DNA of 60,887 bases from Companilactobacillus suantsaicola (GTDB lineage Bacteria > Bacillota > Bacilli > Lactobacillales > Lactobacillaceae): positions 1-60,887 of the forward strand of contig NZ_RKLY01000016.1 of the NCBI RefSeq assembly GCF_004745525.1, read 5' to 3'. The notes under the pieces were generated by a model. It was not told the DNA's origin, made no database searches, and worked only from the letters and a program-made list of their open reading frames with translations. This document shows, one piece after another, positions 1 through 9,009 of this stretch. The position numbers and the translations under genes were made by a program. Position 1 is the stretch's first letter, and every line of letters begins with the position of its first letter.

Positions 1-107
1 ACTGTTTTGATTTTTTGATTAGGTGTATATTTCTGCATAAAATCCCTCCATTACTGGGTTAACATTTTTATACTATTTTGAAATGTCAACCATATAAGGA
101 TTATCGC

Positions 108-238
108 AGAACGCTGCCGACGCTATTTTGAGCTTTTGCACAGTTCGCAAAATCTCAAAACTAGGTCTTCTTGTAAGTGCTGAAGCACTAACAAGAATTT
201 GGCGGCTGAGTCATCACAGGGCTTGTGCTCCAGACTAA
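108..238 (-). repeat. Family A structured repeat, copy A1 (truncated)
   Basis: The right part matches the other family A copies: an inner hairpin around AAGTGCTGAAGCACT, GGCGGCTGAG, then a type II outer arm (TCATCACAGGGCTTGTG) and the terminal motif CTCCAGACT. The partner of the outer arm is missing on the left, where unrelated AT-rich sequence begins near position 107, so this copy is truncated or was replaced by recombination. Read as the reverse complement it has the same polarity as A4, A6, A8 and A9. A terminator-like hairpin follows at 279-331, the same arrangement seen at other family A loci. Confidence 0.75.
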
Positions 239-278
239 ACAGAAGGTTTTATTATTTATTCTATTTAATTCTAAAACT

Positions 279-331
279 AAATAAAGAAGATGAATTAGTG
301 CTATATGCATTAATCCATCTTCTTTTATTTT
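279..331. terminator. Long hairpin beside family A copy A1
   Basis: AATAAAGAAGATGAATTAG pairs with the downstream ATTAATCCATCTTCTTTTATT around a short loop and is followed by T-rich sequence. It is AT-rich on both sides and could terminate in either direction. It sits about 40 bp from a family A element, like the hairpins at 18605, 27053, 38893, 46557 and 56296. A second weaker hairpin (GTTGTAC/GTACAAC) lies at about 380-415. No gene is visible in 1-616. Confidence 0.5.
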
Positions 332-487
332 AACGACAATTGTTGCTTATTCTGATTAATTCTAAAGTTGAATAAAAGAGTTGTACAAAGAAAAAATTAT
401 TAGTACAACTGTTTGATTTTGATTTTACAACCAAACTTAATAAAGAGCCCTGATGAATTATCTTGGTCTATTTATTTTGTTCTCTGA

Positions 488-614
488 TTGAAACGAGTTA
501 CACAAGCCAGGCCCAGCCATATAGCTACATTTCCCAAATCACATGCAAAATCGGCGTGCAATTCGTGAAATTAGGCTATTTGTCTGAGCCTAATCGAGCT
601 TGTTTCACTCTCTG
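488..614 (-). repeat. Family B structured repeat, copy B1
   Basis: On the minus strand this reads AGAGAGTGAAACAAGC, then the conserved interior TTTCACGAATTGCACG and GTGATTTGGGAAATG, closing with GGCTTGTGTAACTCGTTTC. The ends pair into a long imperfect hairpin. It begins three bases after the stop codon of the minus-strand GtrA-like gene, so it would lie in that gene's 3' untranslated RNA in sense orientation. It is closest in sequence to copies B5 and B7. Confidence 0.85.
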
Positions 615-616
615 TT

Positions 617-1117
617 TTAATGATTACGATTTTTAAAAATAAAGAACTTGGAAAGTACGTAATTACCAATAATTGCTAAGATTTGTCCGACAACTTTTGA
701 AGCTGTTCCATTGGCGCTCAATAAGGAAATACCGATCCAAAGAGTGACGGTTTCGATTAAATAAGTTAGGACACGTGTTCCGTAAAAGGCCAACATTTCT
801 GCAAAGGCAGTTTTAGACTTGTGACGGAAGACGATAACTCGATCGACCCAGAATCCAACTTGGACACCTAAGAACCAGGCAATTAAGTTGGCGATTTGAT
901 AGTTCATATGAATAGCGTGATAAAGAAGATAGAAGGTACCGAAGTTAACTACAACTGAGATCAAACCCCATAAAACGTAACGGACGGCCTGCTTACCAGT
1001 ACTTTCTTCGATTATTTCAGATTGGGCTGAGAAAACTGGTTCAGCGTCATTGATCCCCTCAGAAACTTCTTCCATAATTTTGGTTACCGGACGCTCATTG
1101 TCTGTTTTTTTAGTCAT
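617..1117 (-). CDS. GtrA-like small membrane protein
   Basis: A 166-residue protein with a charged N-terminal tail of about 40 residues followed by four predicted membrane helices (about 46-66, 74-95, 108-130, 138-160). The layout and motifs such as GxxSVVVNFGTFYLL near the first helix match the GtrA/DPMS-associated family. Members are thought to help move lipid-linked sugars across the membrane for wall polysaccharide or teichoic acid glycosylation. The start is supported by AAGGGG upstream. No glycosyltransferase is adjacent, so the partner and sugar are unknown. The long acidic N-terminal tail (about residues 1-40) is longer than in minimal GtrA proteins. Confidence 0.8.
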   Translation of the reverse strand: MTKKTDNERPVTKIMEEVSEGINDAEPVFSAQSEIIEESTGKQAVRYVLWGLISVVVNFGTFYLLYHAIHMNYQIANLIAWFLGVQVGFWVDRVIVFRHKSKTAFAEMLAFYGTRVLTYLIETVTLWIGISLLSANGTASKVVGQILAIIGNYVLSKFFIFKNRNH

Positions 1118-1424
1118 TTTCTAACCCCTTCCGTAAAAGTGCATACCTTAATATTAAACCTTTTTAACATAATTTAGACAATTTTTGTGACCTGATTTTT
1201 TAAGTTTAAAAAGTTATGTTTCAAACACAAATTAAATTTTTTTTCGTAATTTAATCATACACCATATATAGTGTTAAAACGGCGTTATAAATACCATATG
1301 TTCCATGTGAAACAATTATGCCAGAAAGCTGAAAAATCAAAGTTTCTTCGAACAATTAAAAGCCTTATCAGTAAGGCTTTTCAAGAGTTTATGATATATT
1401 AATTTTGATTAGAGGGGGGAAACT
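1118..1424. other. Divergent intergenic region: promoters, parS-like site and hairpin
   Basis: This AT-rich gap lies between the divergent GtrA-like and antiporter genes and should hold both promoters, although no convincing -35/-10 pair stands out. It contains a parS-like site (1299-1314), a half-copy of the CGTTATAACG motif at about 1282, and a short perfect hairpin (AAAAGCCTTA, loop, TAAGGCTTTT) at 1358-1381, about 40 bp before the antiporter start. Confidence 0.5.
1299..1314. promoter_or_regulatory. parS-like ParB/Spo0J binding site
   Basis: The 16-mer TGTTCCATGTGAAACA differs at one position (T for C at position 8) from the widely conserved parS consensus TGTTNCACGTGAAACA. It is intergenic. 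Such sites cluster around replication origins in Firmicutes, which fits the nearby walRK locus. No parB gene is in the window. Confidence 0.6.
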
Positions 1425-3008
1425 ATGAATTTGATGATTTCGACATTTGTTTTGATTCTGGCAGCCGTGATCAGTATTTTGCTGGCCCAGGCTTTTCAAA
1501 AAATATCGGTCAGTTATATCAGCATGTTTCTGGGAGCAATGATTGCTTTGATTCCGCTGAGTAACTACATTGAGCATTTTAATTCGGAAATTTTCTTGGG
1601 TTTGATTATCGCCCCTTTGTTGTTCTTTGAAGGACAGGCGACTCAATTAAGGGTTGTGGGACAAGAGATTAAGCATATCATCCAGACTGCGGTATTTTTG
1701 GTGCTACTCTGTATGATTTTTGCTGAATTTAGTGTGCACTTGTTTGCTGGTATCAGTTTGCCGTTGGCGTTTATTTTAGCGGCGGTCAGTACACCAACCG
1801 ATGCCACTGCAATGGAGTCAGTCACCAATGGCCTGAAGGTTCCTAAAGAAGAGGGAACTTTTTTGAAAATGGAATCACTTTTCAATGATGCTTCAGGAAT
1901 TATTTTGTTGAATATGGCAGCTCTTTGGTACGCTAATGGTTACGTTAACTACACTGAAACGCTTAGAGATTTCTTGATTTCAGCAGTTGGCGGAGTTGTT
2001 TTTGGCTTTTTGTCTGCTTTTATTATTGTTCTCTTCCGACAAGTTATTATTCGTAGTTCCTTCAATTCGTTGAATGCCCAGAATATTTTGTACATCGTTA
2101 CGCCATTGGTGATTTATTTTCTGGCCGAGAAAATCCATGTTTCGGGTATCATCGCAGTAGTTTGTGCTGGATTGGTCCACAACGCTGAAGCTCAACGAAG
2201 CAAACTGACGAATGCCCCACAAGTTCATCAAGGGATGGGACTTGTTTCGTTAATTACGGAAACTTTCAATAGTACAGTTTTTGTTATTTTAGGTTACATG
2301 TTTGTCAAAATTATTATCGACGACAAAATTACTTCCCAATCACTCAACTGGGTTTGGATCGGGATTATTTTGTACGTTATTAATGTAGCCGCAAGGTATC
2401 TCTATAGTCGAATCCGGTTGAGATTTAATAACCGTGCGGGTTGGATTTTCTCACTAGGCGGTGTCCATGGTGCGGTGACGTTAGCTTTAGCTTATACATT
2501 GGCCGAGAGCAGTGTTCGTGTGGGTGATTTCAATCTAGTTCTGATGTCAGAAAGTTTTTTGATCATCTTGAGCTTGATCGTACCGACGATTGTTTTCCAA
2601 TTTATCTTGCCAAAAGAAGTCGATAATCAGTCCGCAGCTAAAGAAATTGATGAGTTGCGAGTTGAGATGGTGCATCGAGCAATTGATGCGGTCAACAAGA
2701 TGTATTTGCCGGACAATGTTAGAAAGTCGGTAATTTTTGATTTGATGAGTCAAAAACAGCGCACCAGAACTCGAGATTTTGCCCGTGCTTGGTTAGAAGT
2801 GGTCAAAAGACCGGAATTTACCGGTGCGGAAAAGGAATTGGAAATGCGGGCTTTCATGAATGCTTTAGCTAAAGAGCGGGAGTATTTAGACATGGTGTCA
2901 CAGAGTGAAGTGAAATATCAAAATTATGTTTACGACTTATATAATGAAGTTTTGTTAGCAGAATCATTGGTCATTGGACCAGATATTTTTGATGAAAACG
3001 CGAAATAA
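1425..3008 (+). CDS. CPA1-family Na+/H+ antiporter
   Basis: A 527-residue protein with about 12 membrane helices in the first 400 residues and a charged cytoplasmic tail of about 125 residues. It carries the CPA1 signatures PTDATAMES (about residue 125) and FNDASGIIL (about residue 150), the latter containing the Asn-Asp pair typical of electroneutral Na+/H+ exchangers. It probably exchanges cytoplasmic Na+ for H+ in pH and salt homeostasis. AGAGGGGGG precedes the ATG. The next gene, a folate enzyme, starts about 10 bases after the stop and may be co-transcribed. Transport specificity (Na+ or K+) cannot be read from sequence. Confidence 0.85.
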   Translation: MNLMISTFVLILAAVISILLAQAFQKISVSYISMFLGAMIALIPLSNYIEHFNSEIFLGLIIAPLLFFEGQATQLRVVGQEIKHIIQTAVFLVLLCMIFAEFSVHLFAGISLPLAFILAAVSTPTDATAMESVTNGLKVPKEEGTFLKMESLFNDASGIILLNMAALWYANGYVNYTETLRDFLISAVGGVVFGFLSAFIIVLFRQVIIRSSFNSLNAQNILYIVTPLVIYFLAEKIHVSGIIAVVCAGLVHNAEAQRSKLTNAPQVHQGMGLVSLITETFNSTVFVILGYMFVKIIIDDKITSQSLNWVWIGIILYVINVAARYLYSRIRLRFNNRAGWIFSLGGVHGAVTLALAYTLAESSVRVGDFNLVLMSESFLIILSLIVPTIVFQFILPKEVDNQSAAKEIDELRVEMVHRAIDAVNKMYLPDNVRKSVIFDLMSQKQRTRTRDFARAWLEVVKRPEFTGAEKELEMRAFMNALAKEREYLDMVSQSEVKYQNYVYDLYNEVLLAESLVIGPDIFDENAK

Positions 3009-3017
3009 GGAATTTAT

Positions 3018-3593
3018 TTGATATACTTTGGTTATATTAAGGGAGGGATTATCATCGAAAAGAAAGAATTGCGTCAACAGCAGATTCAAAAGCTAGCTCA
3101 AAGTAAAGATAAAACTCAACTGGAAGCAGAAATCCTATTGCAAAAGTTGCTTGAATCACCAGAGTGGAAAAATGCCAAATCAATTGCTACAACTATCAGT
3201 GGGTCAATTGAAGTTCCCACAACACCAGTAATTGAAGCCGCTTTAGCAGCTGGTAAGACAGTTTATATCCCTAAAACGATGCCACATCGCCAAATGGCAT
3301 TCTTACCTTTTGTCAGTTACGATAAATTAGTTAAAAGCAGTTTTGGTTTGTTGGAACCAGAATACGATGAAAAATTGGTTAATCAAGAACCAGATTTAGT
3401 GATAGTCCCTGGTTTAGCCTTTGCAATAGACAGTCATTATCGAGTTGGCTTTGGTGGTGGCTATTATGACCGCTTCTTAGCTAAATATAGTGGCAAGACA
3501 CTGGCTTTAGTTCCTTCAGCTATGGAATTTGCGACGGCTGATTGGGAAATTGGTGAGTATGATATTAAGATCGGCAAGTTAATTAGAGCATAA
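3018..3593 (+). CDS. 5-formyltetrahydrofolate cyclo-ligase
   Basis: This enzyme converts 5-formyl-THF to 5,10-methenyl-THF with ATP in one-carbon metabolism. Family hallmarks are the N-terminal KKELR start, EVPTTPVIEAAL, the central YIPKTMPHRQMAF and the C-terminal PGLAF...RVGFGGGYYDRFL. The start is uncertain. The listed TTG at 3018 has only AAGGAA upstream, while a much stronger AAGGGAGGG (3039-3047) sits seven bases before ATC at 3054. Translation from 3054 would give IEKKELRQQ, where relatives usually begin M-x-KKELR. The ATC may be a mutated ATG or a rare non-AUG start. A bidirectional terminator follows at 3619-3660. Confidence 0.9.
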   Translation: MIYFGYIKGGIIIEKKELRQQQIQKLAQSKDKTQLEAEILLQKLLESPEWKNAKSIATTISGSIEVPTTPVIEAALAAGKTVYIPKTMPHRQMAFLPFVSYDKLVKSSFGLLEPEYDEKLVNQEPDLVIVPGLAFAIDSHYRVGFGGGYYDRFLAKYSGKTLALVPSAMEFATADWEIGEYDIKIGKLIRA

Positions 3594-3618
3594 GCAGTAA
3601 CACTTTTAAGTAGTAAAT

Positions 3619-3660
3619 AAATAGACCAAAATAATCATTTTTGATTATTTTGGTCTATTT
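3619..3660. terminator. Bidirectional rho-independent terminator
   Basis: AAATAGACCAAAATAATCA and its exact complement surround a four-base loop, with A and T tracts on the two sides. It can end both the plus-strand folate gene and the convergent minus-strand gene at 3662. Confidence 0.85.
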
Positions 3661-3661
3661 T

Positions 3662-4114
3662 TTACTTAAAAGATAAGGACATTTCTGATGAATAACTTTT
3701 AATGACTACTTTATGATATTGAAGTAAATCGCTACTTTTTAGTTTGACGATCATTGAATTGGTGAGAACTTCATTGTTAGATTTTGATTTGATTTTGTAA
3801 ATCAGACCATATTCGTGGAAACCATTCATTTTGTAAACGTCAATGGAGACAGTTTTATAATTATGCCAATTATAGGGGCCATCTTTTTTATCAATAGTAT
3901 TTTTAGCCATTTTAATAAATTGATGTTTTTGAAAATCATTTAGTTTGTGTGTCTTAGAATTTTCCAAGGGAATTTTTTGACCGACAGAATAATAATTTGG
4001 GGCAGAGTGATAATTGTGATAGATTTTGGGAATACCAAAGGCACCCAAGGCTATCAAAGCGCAGAGTATCCAAATAATAATATTCATTTTTTTCTTTTTA
4101 GTTTCTTCACTCAT
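3662..4114 (-). CDS. Unknown membrane-anchored protein
   Basis: I do not recognise this 150-residue protein. It has a short lysine-rich N-terminus (EETKKKK), one hydrophobic segment at about residues 11-30 (a signal anchor, no lipobox) and an extracytoplasmic domain of about 115 residues rich in Lys, Tyr and Ser. The C-terminal part (KTVSIDVYKMNGF through MIVKLKSSDLL) looks like beta strands. TGAGGGATTTTA upstream supports the start. It stands alone between convergent and minus-strand neighbours. Confidence 0.65.
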   Translation of the reverse strand: MSEETKKKKMNIIIWILCALIALGAFGIPKIYHNYHSAPNYYSVGQKIPLENSKTHKLNDFQKHQFIKMAKNTIDKKDGPYNWHNYKTVSIDVYKMNGFHEYGLIYKIKSKSNNEVLTNSMIVKLKSSDLLQYHKVVIKSYSSEMSLSFK

Positions 4115-4261
4115 TAAAATCCCTCATAATAAAAAAATTTACCTTACTATCTTACAAGATTCAGGAATTTTTAAAAAGTGCTTTGAGGCTAATTAGTTAT
4201 TTTTAAATGAAGTCTAATGAAACAAGAGTCGGTTAGAACCTTGGCTCATTGTTTGATACAG

Positions 4262-4606
4262 TTATCCGACTTCTTTTAGGGAAGCATTGAAAGGACCTTT
4301 GATTCTGACTTTAGTTCCCACACTGACTTTATCCAATTTATGTTTGAGTTCGCGGTTATCCTCGATCGACAAATTCAAAAGGTTATTTTCATCAGGGATG
4401 TTGTTGCTACGGAAACGATAGAAGCCTCTCTTAATTCCAGCAGCACCACGGAAAGAAATCAAATAGAAATCACCCTTATTAGGAACTTGTTTGAGATTCT
4501 CCAATTTAATTGTGAATTGATTTGTTTCACCAAGGGACGACTTATTGGCAATAATGATACCTATTTCAGTTCGGTTTTTATTTAAATTACGAAGTACTAG
4601 TTTCAT
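4262..4606 (-). CDS. Unknown small protein
   Basis: A protein of about 114 residues with no recognised domain, signal peptide or membrane helix. The sequence alternates short hydrophobic and charged stretches (TQFTIKLENL-type strands, KGDFYLISFRG, VGTKVRIKGPF) and is probably a small beta-rich fold. Two ATGs lie at the 5' end. The second (4604-4606) is preferred because GAGGGGG is seven bases upstream of it but only two bases from the first. An overlapping plus-strand reading frame has no ribosome site and is a shadow. Confidence 0.55.
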   Translation of the reverse strand: MKLVLRNLNKNRTEIGIIIANKSSLGETNQFTIKLENLKQVPNKGDFYLISFRGAAGIKRGFYRFRSNNIPDENNLLNLSIEDNRELKHKLDKVSVGTKVRIKGPFNASLKEVG

Positions 4607-4729
4607 TTTCATTCCCCCTCGAGAATTATTTAAGCTTATAATAAGCCCTCAAGTAGGGGTGAGGTCAAGATAAGTTTTTCTTATTTTTACAACTTTGTTG
4701 CTAATCGCTGGTTTCAACAGCTAGTTGAG

Positions 4730-4743
4730 GGTAAACGCTTTCA
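4730..4743. promoter_or_regulatory. Catabolite response element (cre)
   Basis: The complement reads TGAAAGCGTTTACC, matching the cre consensus TGWAARCGYTWNCW at 13 of 14 positions. It lies about 90 bases upstream of the WxL surface-protein gene at 4834, upstream of a possible -10 (TATACT, 4804-4809), so CcpA control of that gene is likely. Confidence 0.65.
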
Positions 4744-4833
4744 AATAAAAATAGAAATAATATCAAAATATGAATTATTTAGTATGTTTAAACATGCTAT
4801 CTTTATACTATCAAGGATAGAAGGGTAAGACCA

Positions 4834-7410
4834 ATGGATAAAAGAAGCGAACATAGGCTATACTTTATTGCAATTATAATGGTATTTATTTGTTGTACGC
4901 TTTTTTCTATTTTCTCAACTAATAAAGTTTTCGCCGATATTGATGACGATGTGATTGCTGATGCCCCTGAGGGGTTGTTGGTTAATAAATATTTTACACA
5001 TGGGACTATGAGTGATGATGATTTTCAAAACAAAACAGGATTAGATTTTTATCCATATTCAGAAAACTACGCCACTACTGATGATTCTGGCAAAGTTTTG
5101 ATCTTGGCTAGAGGAAATAATAGTGATTATAAAAAAACGAAGGTTATCAAGAATGATCTTTTAGGATTATCAAAGACTACATAGACGTATTCAAATATTA
5201 GTTCCTTTGGTGCCATGTGGTCTGATGTCAGTCAAGATAACTATATTGATACTCAGACTACAGAACCACAAATTATCTCGGCCTGGATATTTGTAGGTGG
5301 AGGAGATGATTGGGATCCTCATAATGCCCAAGGAATGACCTTTACTGTGCAAAATGATGATTACGGAACTAGTGCAATCGGTGCAGGACAACAAGGATTA
5401 GGTGCATATGGGTATGATGAGACTTATAGAGAAAAAGCTGGTATAACTGGCAACACTAGTAATTTAAAAAATTTAGGAAATACAGATATCGCTAAATCAG
5501 CAATTCAGAACAGTGTTTCAATTGAATTTGATGCTACTCCAAACAAATTGGGTGCAAATTCTCCCATCTCATTAGTATCAACAGATACTGGATTAGGAGG
5601 AGATAAATCCTATGGAACATTGGGTGGATTCGATGGAGCAATTGGTGCTTACAATGTACCTATTGATTATCCAGATAGATATGCAACAAAGCTAGGGGCT
5701 GGTGGTGCATATGGTCATATTTCTTTCACTTACCCAGGTAATCCAGAAACATATTTAATTAGTTCCATAGATTCTAATGATCTGAATGCAGATTGGGGTC
5801 AACGTGGATATCAGATGTATCATATTAGAACTAACGAAACGACAATTATTAATACCGGTGATGAAGATAATTGGCATCATGTGACCATCACATGGCAAAA
5901 TTCTGATGACGGGAAAACCGCCAATTTGAAATATTCTTTCAATGACAAATATCGTGATGGAACATATAATAACAATTTAAATGGTACGACTGATAAATAT
6001 AGCTTTATCAGAAGTGAAGCCGAGACAACAGTCGACATGAGTACATTCGGCAATATTAAAGATCACAGATTATTGTGGGGCTTTACAGGTTCAAACGACA
6101 ACAAAAGTGACGTTCAAGCAAAACTAGTCGACTTCGAATCGATTCCGGCATTAGTAAGTATTTCTTCTAATGCTTACATTGTCGACAATACTTTGGAAAA
6201 AACTATCAGTGTTGATTCTTCTGGAGCGGTTTCTGATGATAATCACGTCAACAACGGTGATAACTTGACACTCCATTACAATCTCAACTACTTAAATGGT
6301 AAAGAGGACTGGAGCCAAATTGAATCAATCATCCAACTGCCGGATCACTTTAACGTGACACCAGATGAAAATGGTAATGTTGCCAAAATTTCCTTTGCTA
6401 ATGGGGCTGCTCCGGAATATATCACAGCGGCTGAAGTAAGTGATTCTACACTCAAACACGTCATTAAACAGGCGATGAATGATGACAACGATGTCGTCAA
6501 TATTGAAATCAATGGAAAAGCTGTCAATGATACGGATAGCGAGATTGAAGTCGATGCTGCTGGGGCACGATTTAAAAATACTATTGGTATCACCACTACA
6601 AGTACGCCGGAATTCATTATCGACCCGGGTAAGCAGTGGAAATTGACTTTGAGTCAGCCAGAAGAGATTGAATTGCTTTACCAACCAAGTAATGAAAATA
6701 TTGATTTAGTTTTATCAACTAATTTGACTTATGACTCGGGACACACGTTCTCAAATGGAGATACGATTATTTATAAAATCAGTGTTGCTGGTAAAACTTA
6801 TACGACTAAGGCAACGACTGATTCAACAACAAATACTGCTAATATTTCTATTCCGCTAAAAGATATTATCGATAGTGACGATTCGTTGAATTTCTGGGAT
6901 GTATTCAATCCTAATAAGAGTCAGCCAGTTCCTGTGAAGGTTTATGCTTACGATTTGGACAGCGTTACCTCGAATACCGTCACGTATAACGTTAACGTAA
7001 CGCAAAAATATCTGGAACTGGCAGCTTCCGATAGTTTACAATTCCAAGATATTACTAGTTACGATACGAAAAAAGTTTTGAAACGTAAATCTGGTTTTAA
7101 CCTCGATGTAATTAGTTACGATTCCACTTGGCAATTGTCAGGCAAGGCAACTGGTTTGAAGAATGAAGATAATAATTCCTTTAAAGGTGCAGTTTGCTAC
7201 GTTGACCCGAGTGATGGGGATGTTGAAACGATGTATAACGAAGATGCCATTATTGCTAGTCAAAATGTTGTCCAGGAAGGTAAAAAAATCACTTCTATCG
7301 ATGATAAATGGAACGCGGATAACGGCGTTTTACTGAGCCAAACCGATTTTAATCAGTCTGGAGTGTACGAAGGTCAAATTACTTGGACTTTAACTGATAC
7401 TGTTGGATAA
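4834..7410 (+). pseudogene. WxL-domain, lectin-like surface protein, interrupted by amber codon
   Basis: One reading frame of 859 codons broken only by TAG at 5182-5184. Translation continues in frame on both sides (LSKTT, stop, TYSNISSFGAMWSD). The product would have a signal peptide (cleavage near KVFAD), an L-type-lectin-like domain (about residues 40-430), repeats of beta-rich sequence and a C-terminal WxL domain with both hallmarks: TWQL near residue 768 and ITWTLTD at the end. WxL proteins bind peptidoglycan non-covalently at the cell surface. The intact paralogue at 42321-44828 has the same architecture, with no stop at the equivalent place. An alternative internal ATG at 5215 would lack a signal peptide. 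A cre site lies upstream and a terminator at 7415-7453. Confidence 0.85.
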
Positions 7411-7414
7411 ATTG

Positions 7415-7453
7415 AAAATCCTGAAACAGATTGAAAAGTTTCAGGATTTTTTA
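7415..7453 (+). terminator. Rho-independent terminator
   Basis: AAAATCCTGAAAC pairs with GTTTCAGGATTTT across a short loop and is followed by T residues, five bases after the stop of the WxL gene. Confidence 0.85.
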
Positions 7454-7525
7454 TTACGGTTCATTATAAAGAAACTCGATTTATTAATAGTACTAACCAA
7501 ATAAAAATTTGGTACGGCCCAATTG

Positions 7526-7554
7526 TTGACATCGCTTTCAAAAGTATTTATATT
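7526..7554 (+). promoter_or_regulatory. ackA promoter overlapped by cre-like site
   Basis: A perfect -35 (TTGACA, 7526-7531) and TATATT (7549-7554) are separated by 17 bp. TTGACATCGCTTTCA (7526-7540) matches the cre pattern WTGNAANCGNWNNCW with one mismatch, so CcpA could act at the promoter core. In Bacillus ackA is activated by CcpA from an upstream cre. An overlap with -35 as here would more likely repress. Confidence 0.7.
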
Positions 7555-7611
7555 AGTAGTGAGGAAAAAGTCAATTTTGAACTTTTAATTTTTATGAGGT
7601 GGGTGTTTTTA

Positions 7612-8841
7612 ATGTCAAAAGTATTAATCGTAAATTCAGGTAGCTCAACTTTTAAATGGAAACTATATAGTTTAACCGATGAACAGTGTGTCGCTGAAGG
7701 AATGGTTGACCGCCTTGGTCAAAAGAATTCAGTTTTTGAAATCAAGTATGATGGTAGAAAGATTACCGAAAATGAATCGATCCCAACACACGAAGCAGCC
7801 GTACAAAAGACTTTAGAAATGTTGTTGAAAGTAAATGCCATTAGTAGTTTTACAGAAATCACGCGAGTCGGACACCGAGTTGTTGCTGGAGGTACGATCT
7901 TCAAAGATTCAGTCGTAGTTACTCAAAAAGTTATTCAACAAATTAGCGACTTATCCGAATTAGCTCCACTGCACAATCCTAGCCAAGTCGCTGGTATCAA
8001 AGCCTTTGAAAAAATCCTGCCAGGAGTAACGCAAGTGGCAGCCTTTGATACATCATTCCATCAAACAATGGAACCCGAGAATTATTTGTATAGCATCCCT
8101 TATGAATACTATGAAAAATATGGCGCTAGAAAATTTGGGGCACAAGGAATCAGCCACCGTTACGTTTCTATGCAAGCCGCAAAATTTTTGAACAAGCCAA
8201 TTGAAGATTTGAAGATCATTTCCTGTCACTTAGGCAGTGGGGCTTCAATCGACGCTATCGAAGGTGGCAAATCAGTCGACACTTCAATGGGCTTCACTCC
8301 TGAATCTGGAGTCACAATGAGTTCTAGAGCCGGTGATATCGATCCGTCATTAGTTGCCTTTTTAATGAAGAAATTAAAGATGGATAACGTTGACGACATG
8401 GTCGATCTTTTGAATAACAAGTCTGGCTTATTAGGCATCTCTGGAGTTTCACCAGATTTACGTGACTTGATTGCCGTAAAAGATACCAATAAGCGTGCCA
8501 AGTTGGCAATCGATATTTACATCAATCGGATCGTGAAATACATCGGTTCATACATTTCTTTGATGAATGGGGTCGATGTTGTAATCTTTACAGCCGGAAT
8601 TGGTGCTAGAAATGCTGAAATTAGAGCCGGAATCATGAAACATTTCGCATATCTAGGTATTAAAATGGATGAAGATGCCAATCAAAATGGATCAGGCATT
8701 CATAGAGTCAGTGCCAAAGATTCTTCAACCGACGTTTTAGTCGTACCTACGAATGAAGAATTGATGATTCTAAAAGACGTCGTTCGTTTGACTGGTAAAG
8801 AAGATGCAAACGAATTACGTGAAAAAATGGTTGCATATTAA
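7612..8841 (+). CDS. ackA: Acetate kinase
   Basis: Interconverts acetyl phosphate plus ADP and acetate plus ATP in the cytosol, the ATP-yielding end step of acetate formation. The 409-residue protein begins SKVLIVNSGSSTFKWKLY and contains the phosphate-binding and acetate-kinase signatures GHRVVAGG, FDTSFH, HLGSGAS, SSRAGDIDPS and FTAGIGARN, at normal family length. The ATG at 7612 is preferred to an in-frame ATG at 7594 because GAGGTGG lies just upstream of it and the N-terminus then matches the family. No pta is adjacent. Promoter at 7526-7554 and terminator at 8845-8880 suggest a monocistronic unit. Confidence 0.96.
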   Translation: MSKVLIVNSGSSTFKWKLYSLTDEQCVAEGMVDRLGQKNSVFEIKYDGRKITENESIPTHEAAVQKTLEMLLKVNAISSFTEITRVGHRVVAGGTIFKDSVVVTQKVIQQISDLSELAPLHNPSQVAGIKAFEKILPGVTQVAAFDTSFHQTMEPENYLYSIPYEYYEKYGARKFGAQGISHRYVSMQAAKFLNKPIEDLKIISCHLGSGASIDAIEGGKSVDTSMGFTPESGVTMSSRAGDIDPSLVAFLMKKLKMDNVDDMVDLLNNKSGLLGISGVSPDLRDLIAVKDTNKRAKLAIDIYINRIVKYIGSYISLMNGVDVVIFTAGIGARNAEIRAGIMKHFAYLGIKMDEDANQNGSGIHRVSAKDSSTDVLVVPTNEELMILKDVVRLTGKEDANELREKMVAY

Positions 8842-8844
8842 ATA

Positions 8845-8880
8845 AAAACGATAATCTCAATCGAGGTTATCGTTTTTTTG
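8845..8880 (+). terminator. Rho-independent terminator of ackA
   Basis: AAAACGATAA and CTC pair with GAG and TTATCGTTTT around a small loop, followed by seven T residues, directly after the ackA stop. Confidence 0.9.
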
Positions 8881-9009
8881 TTATGGTTTTTATTTCATTC
8901 ATTACGTAATTTCCTATTAAGAATGGAGGGAGAAAACATTATGGATTTTGCTAATAACTATACGTCGTATGAACAATGTGGTAACATACTTTTGAAAAGA
9001 GGTGAAACT

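Noticed and set aside
4340-4585. 81-codon plus-strand frame
   Set aside because: It is antisense to the 4262-4606 gene, which has a strong ribosome site. This frame has none.
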